NCBI RefSeq assembly: GCF_003596405.1
Contig: NZ_QYUR01000008.1
Coordinates: forward strand, 620,001 to 684,000
DNA from: Pseudomonas cavernicola
GTDB taxonomy: Bacteria > Pseudomonadota > Gammaproteobacteria > Pseudomonadales > Pseudomonadaceae
Direction of reading: 5' to 3'
DNA: 64,000 nucleotides
A program made the translations under genes and the position numbers. This document shows positions 8,800 through 16,990 of this stretch, piece after piece. The notes under the pieces were generated by a model, which was given only the letters and a program-made list of their open reading frames with translations, had not been told where the DNA came from and ran no database searches. The number at the start of each line of letters is the position of its first letter. Within the stretch, counting starts at the first letter, position 1.

Positions 8800-9798
8800 A
8801 TGCGTGCCGACGCCATAACTCCCGACCTCCGTTTCCTGCTCCTGCCCTTGCCGGGCTTCGCCATGCTTCCCTTCGGCGGCTTCCTCGACAAGCTGCGCTT
8901 CACCGGCGACGAGGAGGACTACAGCCGTCAGCGCTACTGCACCTGGACCATCCTCGGGCAGGAGGCGGGGCAGGTGGAGTCCAGTAGTGGGGCTGCGGTG
9001 CGCGTCGAGGTCACTCCAGCGAACATCCGCTTCCGCGACTACGACTACCTGGTGCTGTTCGGCGGACGCAGTGCCAGCGCTACCGAGGCCCTGGCGCCGA
9101 CCTATCGCAGGCTGTTGCGCGATGCGGCTGCCCAGGGTGTGAAGCTGGTGACCATCGACAATGCCTGCTTCCTGCTCGCCGCCTGCGGGCTGCTGGCCGG
9201 CCATAAGGTGGCGGTGCACTGGCGGCACGAGCAGGAATTTCGCGCGTCGTATCCACGGATTCCGGTGGTGAGCGAGCAACTCTACTGCATCGATGGCAAT
9301 CGCATCTCCTGCGCCGGGGGCCTGGCCGCCATCGACCTGGTGGTGGAACTGCTGGCGCGGGGCTGCGGGCGGACGCGCGCGCTGAAGGGGCTGGCCGACA
9401 TGCTGGTGGACGAGACCCGCAGCAGCCAGCACCAGTTGAAATCCCGGGAAGCGACTGGCTCCGGAATGGGCCCTGTCGATCGCGCCATCGCCCTGATGCG
9501 GCTCTGGATGGCATCCGACCGTTCCATCGAGCAACTGGCCGCGGGCGTCGACATCTCCCGCCGCCAGCTCGACCGCCGGTTCCGTGCCAGTCATGGCGTG
9601 ACGGCCAGCGCGTATTGGGCCGAGATGCGCCTGCGCCATGTGCAGTGGCGCCTGCTCAACTCCAGCCACAGCCTCGCGCTGATCGCCGACGAGATCGGCG
9701 TCACCGACACCAGCTACCTGGCCAAGATCGTGCGCAAGCGCTTTGGGGTGACGCCGGCGGCGCTGCGCAAGGAGGCAGTGCGACATCCTGAGGAATGA
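8800..9798 (+). CDS. GlxA-type AraC family transcriptional regulator
   Basis: A 332-aa regulator. Residues ~8-195 form a DJ-1/PfpI-like domain with a nucleophile-elbow sequence TIDNACFLLAACGLLAG. Residues ~225-325 carry the AraC DNA-binding domain, with two helix-turn-helix units around SIEQLAAGVDISRRQLDRRF and SLALIADEIGVTDTSYLAKI. This architecture is that of GlxA/ArgR/CdhR-type activators, which respond to amino acids or amines. It is divergent from the LysE gene and likely binds the shared 100-bp intergenic region. Confidence 0.9.
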   Translation: MRADAITPDLRFLLLPLPGFAMLPFGGFLDKLRFTGDEEDYSRQRYCTWTILGQEAGQVESSSGAAVRVEVTPANIRFRDYDYLVLFGGRSASATEALAPTYRRLLRDAAAQGVKLVTIDNACFLLAACGLLAGHKVAVHWRHEQEFRASYPRIPVVSEQLYCIDGNRISCAGGLAAIDLVVELLARGCGRTRALKGLADMLVDETRSSQHQLKSREATGSGMGPVDRAIALMRLWMASDRSIEQLAAGVDISRRQLDRRFRASHGVTASAYWAEMRLRHVQWRLLNSSHSLALIADEIGVTDTSYLAKIVRKRFGVTPAALRKEAVRHPEE

Positions 9799-10079
9799 GG
9801 GGAGGCCACCGACCGCTTCCTATTGCTCCAGCAGCCGATCCGTCACGTTCTGCCGATCCCGCCTGCGCGCAAGCAGCCAGCGCTGGAAGATCCGGCCCTG
9901 CGCCTTGTGGAAGTTGTTACGGTTCCAGGTTAGGTAATACGAAGCCGGTATTGGCAATCGGCCGCGAGAGCAGGGTAGTCGCAACCCTCGATCTCGACCT
10001 TGACCTCATAGCTGAGCAGGTGAAATCCAGGTGAGCGCTCCGACATCCCCACATAAGAACGTGCCGCGGACACGCCGGT
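9799..10079. other. Degraded stretch after the AraC regulator
   Basis: No intact gene. Minus-strand frames interrupted by stops, such as NNFHKAQGRIFQRWLL near 9850-9920, look like decayed coding sequence, possibly the C-terminus of a LysR-type regulator. The match is too weak to name. Confidence 0.3.
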
Positions 10080-10193
10080 TCACCGGTAATCCTTCCAGGG
10101 CACCACCTGATCCATCTCGATTAGGAACAACTCCTTGCGCGTCTGCTTGCGCTTGCCGGCGTACTCGGCGTCAGCGAAGGTCATCTGCTTCAT
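10080..10193 (-). mobile_element. IS5 family transposase, 5' stub
   Basis: The frame MKQMTFADAEYAGKRKQTRK continues to IEMDQVVPW and then stops after three foreign codons. This is the N-terminus of a typical IS5-family transposase (normally ~320 aa), cut after about 34 residues. The rest of the transposase is not found nearby. A second stub of the same family, broken at almost the same codon, lies at 12517-12627. Confidence 0.75.
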
Positions 10194-10615
10194 CAGGACG
10201 GAAACTTGTGCAACGGGGGCCGCGTATTTCACCAGAAGCGGGAAGTCTACTTCAGATGGTTTCCTTAATCCCGACCAGAGCGTTCGGCTGTTGTGCTTTG
10301 CTGGAGTGCTGATGAGGGCCGACTGCAGTTATGAACCGTGCCGGCCTGCTGGGCGAACACATCTAGGCGCGGAGGAGGGTACGTAAGCCTTTCTGCCCGG
10401 TAGCAAGATGGATCGCGGCTATCAGGGACAAAGCTTCAGAGCGCTGGCCCAGCTCTGCCCAGCGCAGTCCTACCGAGATTGGACCAGTGTTGCGGGCCTT
10501 GTCCGCGGGCCGGTACTCCGCAGCCCACATTTACGACCACTAGGACGCATCGAGGTCATGTCTTCTTGGAGATGTATTCCACGATCAATCAAACGATGCC
10601 CTCGAGCATGACCGG
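10194..10615. other. Unassigned stretch between IS5 stub and MvaT fragment
   Basis: About 420 bp with several short plus-strand frames and no recognisable product. The position between an IS stub and a truncated gene suggests scrambled accessory DNA. Confidence 0.4.
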
Positions 10616-10834
10616 TTGTCGCCAGCCATACTTCTTGTGGAGCATGATTTACCGCCGGCAGGACGTGCGAAGCCTGGGGCGCCCGCGAAGGCCAAGCGGC
10701 GTGAGCGCCAGGTCAAACGCTACAAGAATCCGCACACCAACGAAGTGGTTAAGACCAAGGGCGGTAACCACAAGGTATTGAAGGCCTGGAAGCAGGAATT
10801 CGGTGCTACAGTAGTCGACAGTTGGCTGCAATGA
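10616..10834 (+). pseudogene. MvaT/MvaU C-terminal DNA-binding domain fragment
   Basis: The frame contains RRERQVKRYKNPHTNEVV, then KTKGGNHKVLKAWKQEFG and a C-terminal VDSWLQ. This is the AT-hook-like DNA-binding domain of the Pseudomonas H-NS-type proteins MvaT and MvaU. The N-terminal oligomerisation coiled coil is missing; homology begins near the Gly-Arg-Ala linker around 10664, and the apparent start is a TTG with no binding site. Full-length family members are ~120 aa. If expressed it would bind DNA without oligomerising, but it is most simply a broken gene. Confidence 0.65.
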
Positions 10835-10983
10835 CCCACCACTTCGAGAGTGAGGCGCATCAGACAAACTGCCCGGCGTCTCAATCTTCCAGAGATCCGT
10901 CCATTTGAATGAAGGGGACGTGGGCGATCTTGCCACGTGGGTGTTCTAGGATCTAAGGCGCCGGCTTTAATCGCAGTCCTGGA

Positions 10984-11325
10984 TCACTGCTCCCCCTCGT
11001 CAAACAGGTGGCGTACCTCATGCTCTCGGCGGAGTGTGGCCATTGCGTAGCTGAAGCAGGCCTTGCACAGGCGCAGCCCTTCGCACTCGCCATCTCGCCA
11101 CTGCGCCTGAAGCACACCATGTCCGGTTTCGGTAGTGCTAGTGCCACACACGTCGCACAGTACAGTCTTCGTCAGTTGAATAGCGCCGCCATTGGCCTGG
11201 ACGCCCTCCAGTTCAAGGATGTCGCCCACCTTCCATCCGGCGGCCTGGAGTAGGTCGTCCGGCAGCTCAAGGATCAGGTCACCGCTGCCGTCAGCGGCGT
11301 CGCGGCAAATCAATTTCCACCTCAT
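10984..11325 (-). CDS. Small AbrB-like protein with zinc ribbon
   Basis: A 113-aa protein with two parts. Residues 1-50 (MRWKLICRDAADGSGDLILE, then LPDDLLQAAGWKVGDILELE) resemble the swapped-hairpin AbrB/MazE-type DNA-binding fold. Residues 55-95 carry CDVCG and LCKAC, two C-x-x-C pairs that probably hold zinc. The ATG has AGGAGG 8 nt upstream, a strong site that supports expression. There is no toxin partner next to it. The function is unknown; a small accessory regulator is the best guess. Confidence 0.65.
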   Translation of the reverse strand: MRWKLICRDAADGSGDLILELPDDLLQAAGWKVGDILELEGVQANGGAIQLTKTVLCDVCGTSTTETGHGVLQAQWRDGECEGLRLCKACFSYAMATLRREHEVRHLFDEGEQ

Positions 11326-11444
11326 TGGCCAAGCCTCCTAGGGATTTGGGTAGCCATGCTTATCCTCGCTTCCGGCCTAAGCTTACCCAGGGCGAGCAGG
11401 TTGGCTGTCTGCACTCACGCCCCAAGCCGGAGCGTAAACGGTGT

Positions 11445-11499
11445 CGGCACTTGTGTCAGTGACCACCCTTCGTCACTGCAGGGTGCCTCACAAGTGCCG
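11445..11499. other. Long two-part stem-loop
   Basis: CGGCACTTGTG (11445-11455) pairs with CACAAGTGCCG (11489-11499) over 11 bp. Inside, CAGTGAC (11457-11463) pairs with GTCACTG (11472-11478). The structure lies in the ~310-bp gap between the AbrB-like gene and the antitoxin. It could be a recombination site, an IS end or a structured RNA. The rest of the gap shows nothing else. Confidence 0.4.
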
Positions 11500-11680
11500 C
11501 CGGCGTAAAATCCCGAAGCCGCCCTAGTGATGCCTCTCCCAGCGCCCATACTGGCAACGAAGCCCGGTCTGTGCCAGCTTCCGTTGGGAGGCTGGCTTTA
11601 CCGCTGTCTCCCATAGAAGCGACACGCGGCTCCTCATGGTGCGAGGGCAGGGGGCCGGCAGTGCACCGAGGACTATTAAG

Positions 11681-12142
11681 ATGAATGTAGCTCGCGAGTC
11701 ATCCGCCGCCGCAGTGGAATCCTTGGCGCGGCGAGCGGTCGAACAAGCGTCACGGACCGGGCTTTCAGCAGAAGCTTTCGCAGTGCCCGGCACCAGTATG
11801 CCGCTCAACGAGCTGCTTCACGCCGCCCAGCGCATGCCACTTCTTCGGAAGCGTCACGTGGTTTGCCTTGCGCTTGGTGTCTCTGATCGAACATTGCGGC
11901 GTTGGCTGAACGAGCCTTCTGCGCGCCTCAATCCCGCCCAAGGGGAGCGGTTGCTAAGATTGTTCGCCGTTTCCGCCCGCGCGGAAGAGCTGTTCGGTTC
12001 GGCCATCGAAGCAGAACGCTGGCTAACCGCCCCGGCAATAGGGCTAGACCGGCGGATCCCTTTGGACCTAATCAAAGAGCCCGCCGACTACGAGCAGCTG
12101 GCCGCCTTTCTGACGCGGCTCGAGTACGGTGTATACCAGTAA
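11681..12142 (+). CDS. Xre/MbcA/ParS-type antitoxin, apparently without its toxin
   Basis: A 153-aa protein. Residues ~45-85 form a Xre-like helix-turn-helix (LALGVSDRTLRRWLNEP). Residues ~90-150 form the MbcA/ParS/Xre toxin-binding domain (ERLLRLFAVSARAEELFGS, then IPLDLIKEPADYEQLAAFLT). Such antitoxins neutralise RES-domain NAD-degrading toxins encoded immediately downstream. No RES gene follows here; the next 370 bp contain a possible intron scrap and an IS5 stub. I chose the ATG at 11681 with CGAGGA upstream; an ATG at 11636 is also possible. Confidence 0.8.
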   Translation: MNVARESSAAAVESLARRAVEQASRTGLSAEAFAVPGTSMPLNELLHAAQRMPLLRKRHVVCLALGVSDRTLRRWLNEPSARLNPAQGERLLRLFAVSARAEELFGSAIEAERWLTAPAIGLDRRIPLDLIKEPADYEQLAAFLTRLEYGVYQ

Positions 12143-12217
12143 GGGACAGGTTCGCCTGGCACGTTGGCTGCACCAGCGCGCGAGGTCGCGGCTCCTTTGT
12201 CTTGTTCGGTCGCGGTA

Positions 12218-12295
12218 GGGATGGCAGTTACCTGCCACCCCCCGCACAGATCCGTACGTGCGGAACTACCGCATACGGCTCCTGCCTCAGGTACG
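12218..12295 (-). mobile_element. Possible group II intron fragment
   Basis: Read on the minus strand, the segment contains GAGCCGTATGCGGTA and CCGCACGTACGGATCTGTG, which form the stem-loop widely seen at bacterial group II introns near the reverse transcriptase gene. No reverse transcriptase coding sequence or domain V is recognisable, so at most a scrap remains. It sits directly downstream of the antitoxin, where a toxin gene would be expected. Confidence 0.4.
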
Positions 12296-12461
12296 TGACG
12301 CGAAGCGTTCCTCAGGGTAAGGATTCGTCGCAAGCCCTCCACGAAGACTCACATTAGGCTCCGAGAAACCCACGTTAGCAGTCAAAGCTGGCCAGATAGT
12401 CCCACTTTTCTTACGTTGCAAGAACATTCAGGAATGGCTGGACACTTACAGTAAATATTAA

Positions 12462-12484
12462 AAGTCCCGAACCGTAGGGGACTT
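12462..12484. terminator. Bidirectional terminator-like hairpin
   Basis: AAGTCCC and GGGACTT pair with a 9-nt loop. On the minus strand the stem is followed by TTTTAATATTT, which suits the end of the recombinase operon. On the plus strand a run of T follows about 15 nt later. Confidence 0.45.
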
Positions 12485-12516
12485 CAAAGAATTACTTTCG
12501 TTTTTTTTTTGGAGAT

Positions 12517-12627
12517 TTAGTTTCCCGGACTAGGGTACCACCTGATCCATCTCGGCCAGGAACCGTTCGGGCGGGTTTGCTTACGTTTGCCTACGTGTTC
12601 GAAATCGAAAAAGCTCATCTCGCTCAT
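12517..12627 (-). mobile_element. IS5 family transposase, second 5' stub
   Basis: The frame starts MSEMSFFDFEHVGKRKQTR, the N-terminus of an IS5-type transposase, and then shifts frame. The family sequence ERFLAEMDQVVP is readable in another frame before homology ends. It lies about 90 bp downstream of ginD. It is truncated at nearly the same codon as the stub at 10080-10193, though the two come from different IS variants. Confidence 0.7.
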
Positions 12628-12718
12628 GCAGGGGCGCTTAGGCCAGACAGCGCGCGCGAATGCATAAACCAACAGAATCAGATTATCAACCAGCGGACAC
12701 TGACAAAACTGGCTGCTA

Positions 12719-13162
12719 TCAGGAGAGCTTTGAGACTCCATCTTTTGCCTGATCGTAAGACGCAAAAAAGCGACGCCACGCCTCAATTCCGCCCATTTCA
12801 CCGACAGCGAGTATCAGTGCTTTATGGGAGGCTGACAATAGAGCGACCTGTTGTTCAAGTTCGCGGATTTGTTGGTCCTTCAGTGCGAGTTCATTCAGCA
12901 AGCGACTCTGAGAGTTTTTTCTGGCGCGTTGAATCCACTGGGTCCGCTGTCGCTGGAGCTCTTGATAATACGCAACTAATTCTCGCCGGTAGGTATCACG
13001 TGTCAGCGTAGAGGCGGCACCGAGTCCCTCAACTGCGCGGACAACTGCCCGGTGAGTAATATATTCATTCTCTTCCAGCATCACTTTGAGGCGGTTTGAA
13101 ATTTTAGCATCAAGCGCTGCTGCCTGGCGGCTACGACGCGTCGGTCTTTCTGGTTCACTCAT
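12719..13162 (-). CDS. ginD: GinD-like small coiled-coil protein of a recombinase operon
   Basis: A 147-aa basic protein. Residues ~10-60 hold a helix-turn-helix-like region (ISNRLKVMLEENEYITHRAV). Residues ~65-125 form a long helix with heptad character (RELVAYYQELQRQRTQWI, then LALKDQQIRELEQQVALL). The ATG at 13162 overlaps the ginC stop by 8 bp, and upstream starts are unnecessary. Small helical proteins of this kind (TnpC of Tn554, GinD of GInt islands) accompany groups of large tyrosine recombinases and are needed for recombination. The assignment rests on operon position and architecture. Confidence 0.7.
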   Translation of the reverse strand: MSEPERPTRRSRQAAALDAKISNRLKVMLEENEYITHRAVVRAVEGLGAASTLTRDTYRRELVAYYQELQRQRTQWIQRARKNSQSRLLNELALKDQQIRELEQQVALLSASHKALILAVGEMGGIEAWRRFFASYDQAKDGVSKLS

Positions 13163-15455
13163 AGAAAATGTCCGGTGGTTCTTCGAGTGGTGTAGATAAG
13201 TCTTCACCATCAGCAAATGGTTTAGAGCCTGGTTCGGAGGAAAGAATTTGTTGTATGTTTGTCAGCCTGCTCTTGGCATGCTGAAGCTGATTATCTCGAC
13301 CAATGCTGTTGCTAGGGCGACTTTCAATCTGGCGGACCGCAATCATAAATTGATCTTGTAATCGAGCAAGGTTGTCTCGATGGTTAGGCAGTGTAGAACT
13401 AGAGAGGTGTCGACAACCGCTGTAACATTCCAAATGTTTTGGGCACGGGTTGACCATAAAGCTGTTCATGCAAAATCCATAAGGTGTTGTGTGGAAACCA
13501 TCTGCTTCCGCAGCGAGAAACTCAAAAGCAGCTTGATCGCCAAGTTTTCGTTGAATTTTTTTGAATTCGTCCACTAATGAACCTGAAATTTTTCCACTAT
13601 TAATCATCGCCAATACCATCGACGAGTTTTCTCCCAGCACTGCTTGTGCTGCTTCCGGAAGTTCGATGGCTTGTAGTTCCTCAGCCAGGCTTCGATGGTC
13701 ATAGACGTAGCTTTGAGTAACGCTCCGGCGTCCAAAGCGCTTGGTGATTATAGTGTCAGCTACCCCTAGCCTAAAAAGTTCGCTATTTTGCAGGTGGCGA
13801 AAAGTATGTGAGTTAATCGTCAGTTTTCGGTCTTCGTCCGTTTGACCATAACGCTGGAAGATTGTGGCCCCATCGATATGTCGATCGTACAAGTTCATTT
13901 GAAGGTCGCCCGCGGTCACGGTACCGATGCCAATGTATCGGGTTAAATCACAGATACCGCCATTGCGCCCCTCAAGTAGCGAACGCTTGGGCGCGAGGAA
14001 CAACATTTCGTGAGTGGCTATCTTGCCTGTGGTAGTGCGAAGCATTGTTAGGTCGGATAGTTTTGCAGGAAGATGTTGTCTGATATAGGACTCAACCTCG
14101 CTTACAAGGAAGTAGCCGTTTGAATAATCAGGTTTGCACGGCTGTCCAGTTGCGTCGCGAAATTTAAGTATCGAGTTGTTGCCTAGATTCAGATTATAGA
14201 AATACCGATGTACCTGGGGTCGTATCTTGCCGTTATGCTGCGCCCGTGCTGATTGGCGCCGTTTAATTTCCTCGAGGACCTCGATATCATAAGTGCGTCG
14301 ATAGCGCTCAGTTAAAACTGATTGCTCGGAGTCGACGTAAATAAATGGATTGCCAGTCAAATATGGAAAGAGCTCATACACTGGCACAAGTTTATCTAAT
14401 CTATAGTCCGTCAGTAACCGCCCTTGCTCCATTTGTTGTTTCAGGCGAGCCCGCAAAGGCGCAGTCAATGTGCTTATGTGCCCTAATATTTCTCGCACGG
14501 ACTCTTCGAACATGCGGGGAATATGTTGGATGTCCGGATAGAGTAGGGAACCTTCCTCATCACTTAGTTCTCGCTTTTCGACGAAATATCGAAGAGCAAT
14601 GGAATCTGAAAATCCACCCGCTTCGCCGGCCGGCCGGCCTTTTTTATCCAAATAATGGTAGGTGCGCATCCAGTCGACGGGGATATAGGGTACTTCTCCA
14701 ATACGCAGTCCACACAACACCAAAATCTTAAGCTGTGCAAAGCGAAGTTCATCATAAAACGTCAGTGGTTTTTCAGTGAACACAATCCGCACCAATTCCC
14801 AGAACGCTCGGCGTTCCGGTAATTTCTCCGCTGCTTTGCGCTGAGCCAATTTCTGACGCATATCTCCGGGAAGTGGCTTTCGTGCTGATCTACTCAACGG
14901 TGAGTTAAGCAGTTTCGATAGTAACGGCGCGCGGTCGGTGAGAAAGTTGAGGTCGATTATATTACGAACGACTGCGGTCACTAGGCGAGCCAACTGTCCG
15001 GAGCTTTGACTTTCTAACGCCACCGCTTGGGCTAAGGCAATATGCTCCTGGGTCAAATCCCATGGTTCCACCTCGAGCGCACAGGTTGCGATCACCCGTA
15101 TCGGCCGGATTATGCTCATAGCCACATGGCCAGCTTTGTTTTTTCGGATAAAGATCTGATCAATGATGGCGGCCTTGATAAAATCTTGCCAGGCCGGAGA
15201 CAGCGCTTTTTTTATCAGTACGGATTGACCAGTCACGCGTCGTCTTTCATTGACTAGCGCAAGACATTTCTCGTCCATTCCCAAATCGGACAACCAATAC
15301 GTCGGACGACCATTGCTGCCGCACAACTCATCTAATGCCCACGCTTTATCACGATCAATGCAGCCGTTATAGTTGGTTTTAACTGGCCAAGAGATCCCTT
15401 GCTCACTGGCGCATTTTTTATTGAATTCCACATAATTTTTGAAGTGGTGATTCAT
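13155..15455 (-). CDS. ginC: GinC-like large tyrosine recombinase
   Basis: A 766-aa recombinase, much longer than ordinary integrases. The catalytic domain lies at about residues 215-630. Box I Arg is in LCGLRIGEVPYIP, box II is HTFRHLQNSELFRLG (H-x-x-R), and the Tyr is in SVTQSYVYDH. A cysteine/histidine-rich C-terminus follows (CMNSFMVNPCPKHLECYSGC), possibly a zinc-binding module, then a helical tail. The gene starts 2 bp after the ginB stop, with GAGGAG as its binding site. It is the third of four coupled genes. Confidence 0.85.
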   Translation of the reverse strand: MNHHFKNYVEFNKKCASEQGISWPVKTNYNGCIDRDKAWALDELCGSNGRPTYWLSDLGMDEKCLALVNERRRVTGQSVLIKKALSPAWQDFIKAAIIDQIFIRKNKAGHVAMSIIRPIRVIATCALEVEPWDLTQEHIALAQAVALESQSSGQLARLVTAVVRNIIDLNFLTDRAPLLSKLLNSPLSRSARKPLPGDMRQKLAQRKAAEKLPERRAFWELVRIVFTEKPLTFYDELRFAQLKILVLCGLRIGEVPYIPVDWMRTYHYLDKKGRPAGEAGGFSDSIALRYFVEKRELSDEEGSLLYPDIQHIPRMFEESVREILGHISTLTAPLRARLKQQMEQGRLLTDYRLDKLVPVYELFPYLTGNPFIYVDSEQSVLTERYRRTYDIEVLEEIKRRQSARAQHNGKIRPQVHRYFYNLNLGNNSILKFRDATGQPCKPDYSNGYFLVSEVESYIRQHLPAKLSDLTMLRTTTGKIATHEMLFLAPKRSLLEGRNGGICDLTRYIGIGTVTAGDLQMNLYDRHIDGATIFQRYGQTDEDRKLTINSHTFRHLQNSELFRLGVADTIITKRFGRRSVTQSYVYDHRSLAEELQAIELPEAAQAVLGENSSMVLAMINSGKISGSLVDEFKKIQRKLGDQAAFEFLAAEADGFHTTPYGFCMNSFMVNPCPKHLECYSGCRHLSSSTLPNHRDNLARLQDQFMIAVRQIESRPSNSIGRDNQLQHAKSRLTNIQQILSSEPGSKPFADGEDLSTPLEEPPDIFYE

Positions 15456-15457
15456 AA

Positions 15458-16990
15458 TTACTCCTCGTCTTCCACTTCCGAAATTACGCGTTGAACTGAC
15501 TCCAAGGTTGTTCGCAACTGCATATAGGCTGGGGTGAAGTTTTCACCACGGGAAGCATCATAAAACTGCAGAACTACTGGTCGCAAACTCTCCAGCACCT
15601 CTTGATGAATCTGAGAGTCGCGGACAGCTAAAAATTTACTGCAGGTGTAACAAGATAGAACAGGATTCTTGGCACAGAGGGACTGTCCTAGGTCACAGGC
15701 TCCAATTCCGGCTATTGGGATACCATGAGGCACCGCGCCAATCTGATGTTCAGGTGGCAGGGCAAGAAGGGCAGGCATATCAATTTTACGGGTCCGCGCG
15801 ACCTCGGCTACCTTGCTGTAAATGGGGGACAGCGCCAAGGCCCGGTTAACGCGCTCGGCCTGCACGGGAGAAGCATCAAAATACGCCAATCCGGTTTCTG
15901 ACCAAGCGTGGCCCATGAACTCGGCTAATTCCGTGTGTGATGCGCCCGCATCCACCAAACGTTGGGCAGCGCTGTGCCTGAGGTCTGTGGCCGGTCGAGC
16001 GATCCCTGAAAGTGATTTTGTAATGGTCTTGATTACATTTCGAACTGAAGGGGGATTTAGACCGAAGTAAGAGTTGAGTAGGGCTCCTTTACCGACTACA
16101 AATGCACTTCCCTTTAAATCGCTTGTACGGCGTTTATGATACTCATCGAAAAGCCAGCACCATTCCCGCTTTATTGTTCTCAACATTGAATAGCGTCTGC
16201 CGTTATTGCGCTGTTTGGCACGATAAAACAGCAGTTGAACGCTTGGCCCATCCGTCAGTTGATGAACGGTGACGTCAGAAAGCCGTAGCTTGGCAATTTG
16301 AATCGGGCGCATGGCGTGCTGGTAAGAAATACTGAGAATACATGCATTGCGCAGTTCGTTAGTTGAAATGATCGAATGACTTCGAACCTTGGCACTGAGG
16401 TCGTCTAAATACGCGGTAATGGCCACCTCTTCAGGTAGCGAAAGAAACACATCACCCTGACGCACGCTCGCATATTTGTCAGGCGGATAAGCTCCAAACG
16501 CACCAATAAAGTCTCTGAGGCCGGGATTGAGCTTGCCAAGGTAAAACTCACAGCAGAAACAAAGCATCGATTTCATCGCGTGGAGTTTAAGATTACTACA
16601 TATCGGCCGTACTGTCAGATGCCACCTTTCGCGGATCTCCAATGGATCCAAAAGCAGGATCTCCATGAATGCTTTAATCTTGTCACTTTCCAACCTGGAT
16701 ATCGCACTAAAGCGTATAGAAACTGTTGCACATGCATGTTTCCCTAGTGCCCAGACCAGCCAATGCTTAAGCAAGAGTTTGAATACTGGCGGTTCAAAGT
16801 TGTGAAATGCTAACATTTCTATTTTTCCATCGGCCTCCAAACGCCATTCATCCAGAGAGGTATCACGGATTGTTCTCCAGACTTCAGCAAAGTCATCCCA
16901 ATATCGGAGTAACGAGGGAAGCTGTGGCAGCGTTGATACCGCTACCTCCAACGCAGATATCGCTGAAGAATTGCGTGCAGGCTCATGCAT
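15458..16990 (-). CDS. ginB: GinB-like tyrosine recombinase
   Basis: A 510-aa recombinase whose catalytic domain lies at residues ~190-410. Box I Arg is in QHAMRPIQIAKLRL. Box II reads TDLRHSAAQRLVDAG, so the first position of H-x-x-R is Thr rather than His. GHAWSETGLAYFDAS supplies the GH motif and the Tyr nucleophile. The C-terminus has CDLGQSLCAKNPVLSCYTC, a likely zinc-binding Cys cluster comparable to the one in GinC. The start ATG overlaps the ginA stop by 8 bp. The Thr substitution could weaken its own catalysis and make it act mainly with its partners. Confidence 0.85.
   Translation of the reverse strand: MHEPARNSSAISALEVAVSTLPQLPSLLRYWDDFAEVWRTIRDTSLDEWRLEADGKIEMLAFHNFEPPVFKLLLKHWLVWALGKHACATVSIRFSAISRLESDKIKAFMEILLLDPLEIRERWHLTVRPICSNLKLHAMKSMLCFCCEFYLGKLNPGLRDFIGAFGAYPPDKYASVRQGDVFLSLPEEVAITAYLDDLSAKVRSHSIISTNELRNACILSISYQHAMRPIQIAKLRLSDVTVHQLTDGPSVQLLFYRAKQRNNGRRYSMLRTIKREWCWLFDEYHKRRTSDLKGSAFVVGKGALLNSYFGLNPPSVRNVIKTITKSLSGIARPATDLRHSAAQRLVDAGASHTELAEFMGHAWSETGLAYFDASPVQAERVNRALALSPIYSKVAEVARTRKIDMPALLALPPEHQIGAVPHGIPIAGIGACDLGQSLCAKNPVLSCYTCSKFLAVRDSQIHQEVLESLRPVVLQFYDASRGENFTPAYMQLRTTLESVQRVISEVEDEE

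Noticed and set aside
12129-12218. A short GTG-started frame (VYTSKGQVRLARWLHQ) overlapping the antitoxin stop, as a RES toxin remnant
   Set aside because: The overlap and position fit a toxin start, but no RES motif can be recognised in 29 codons.
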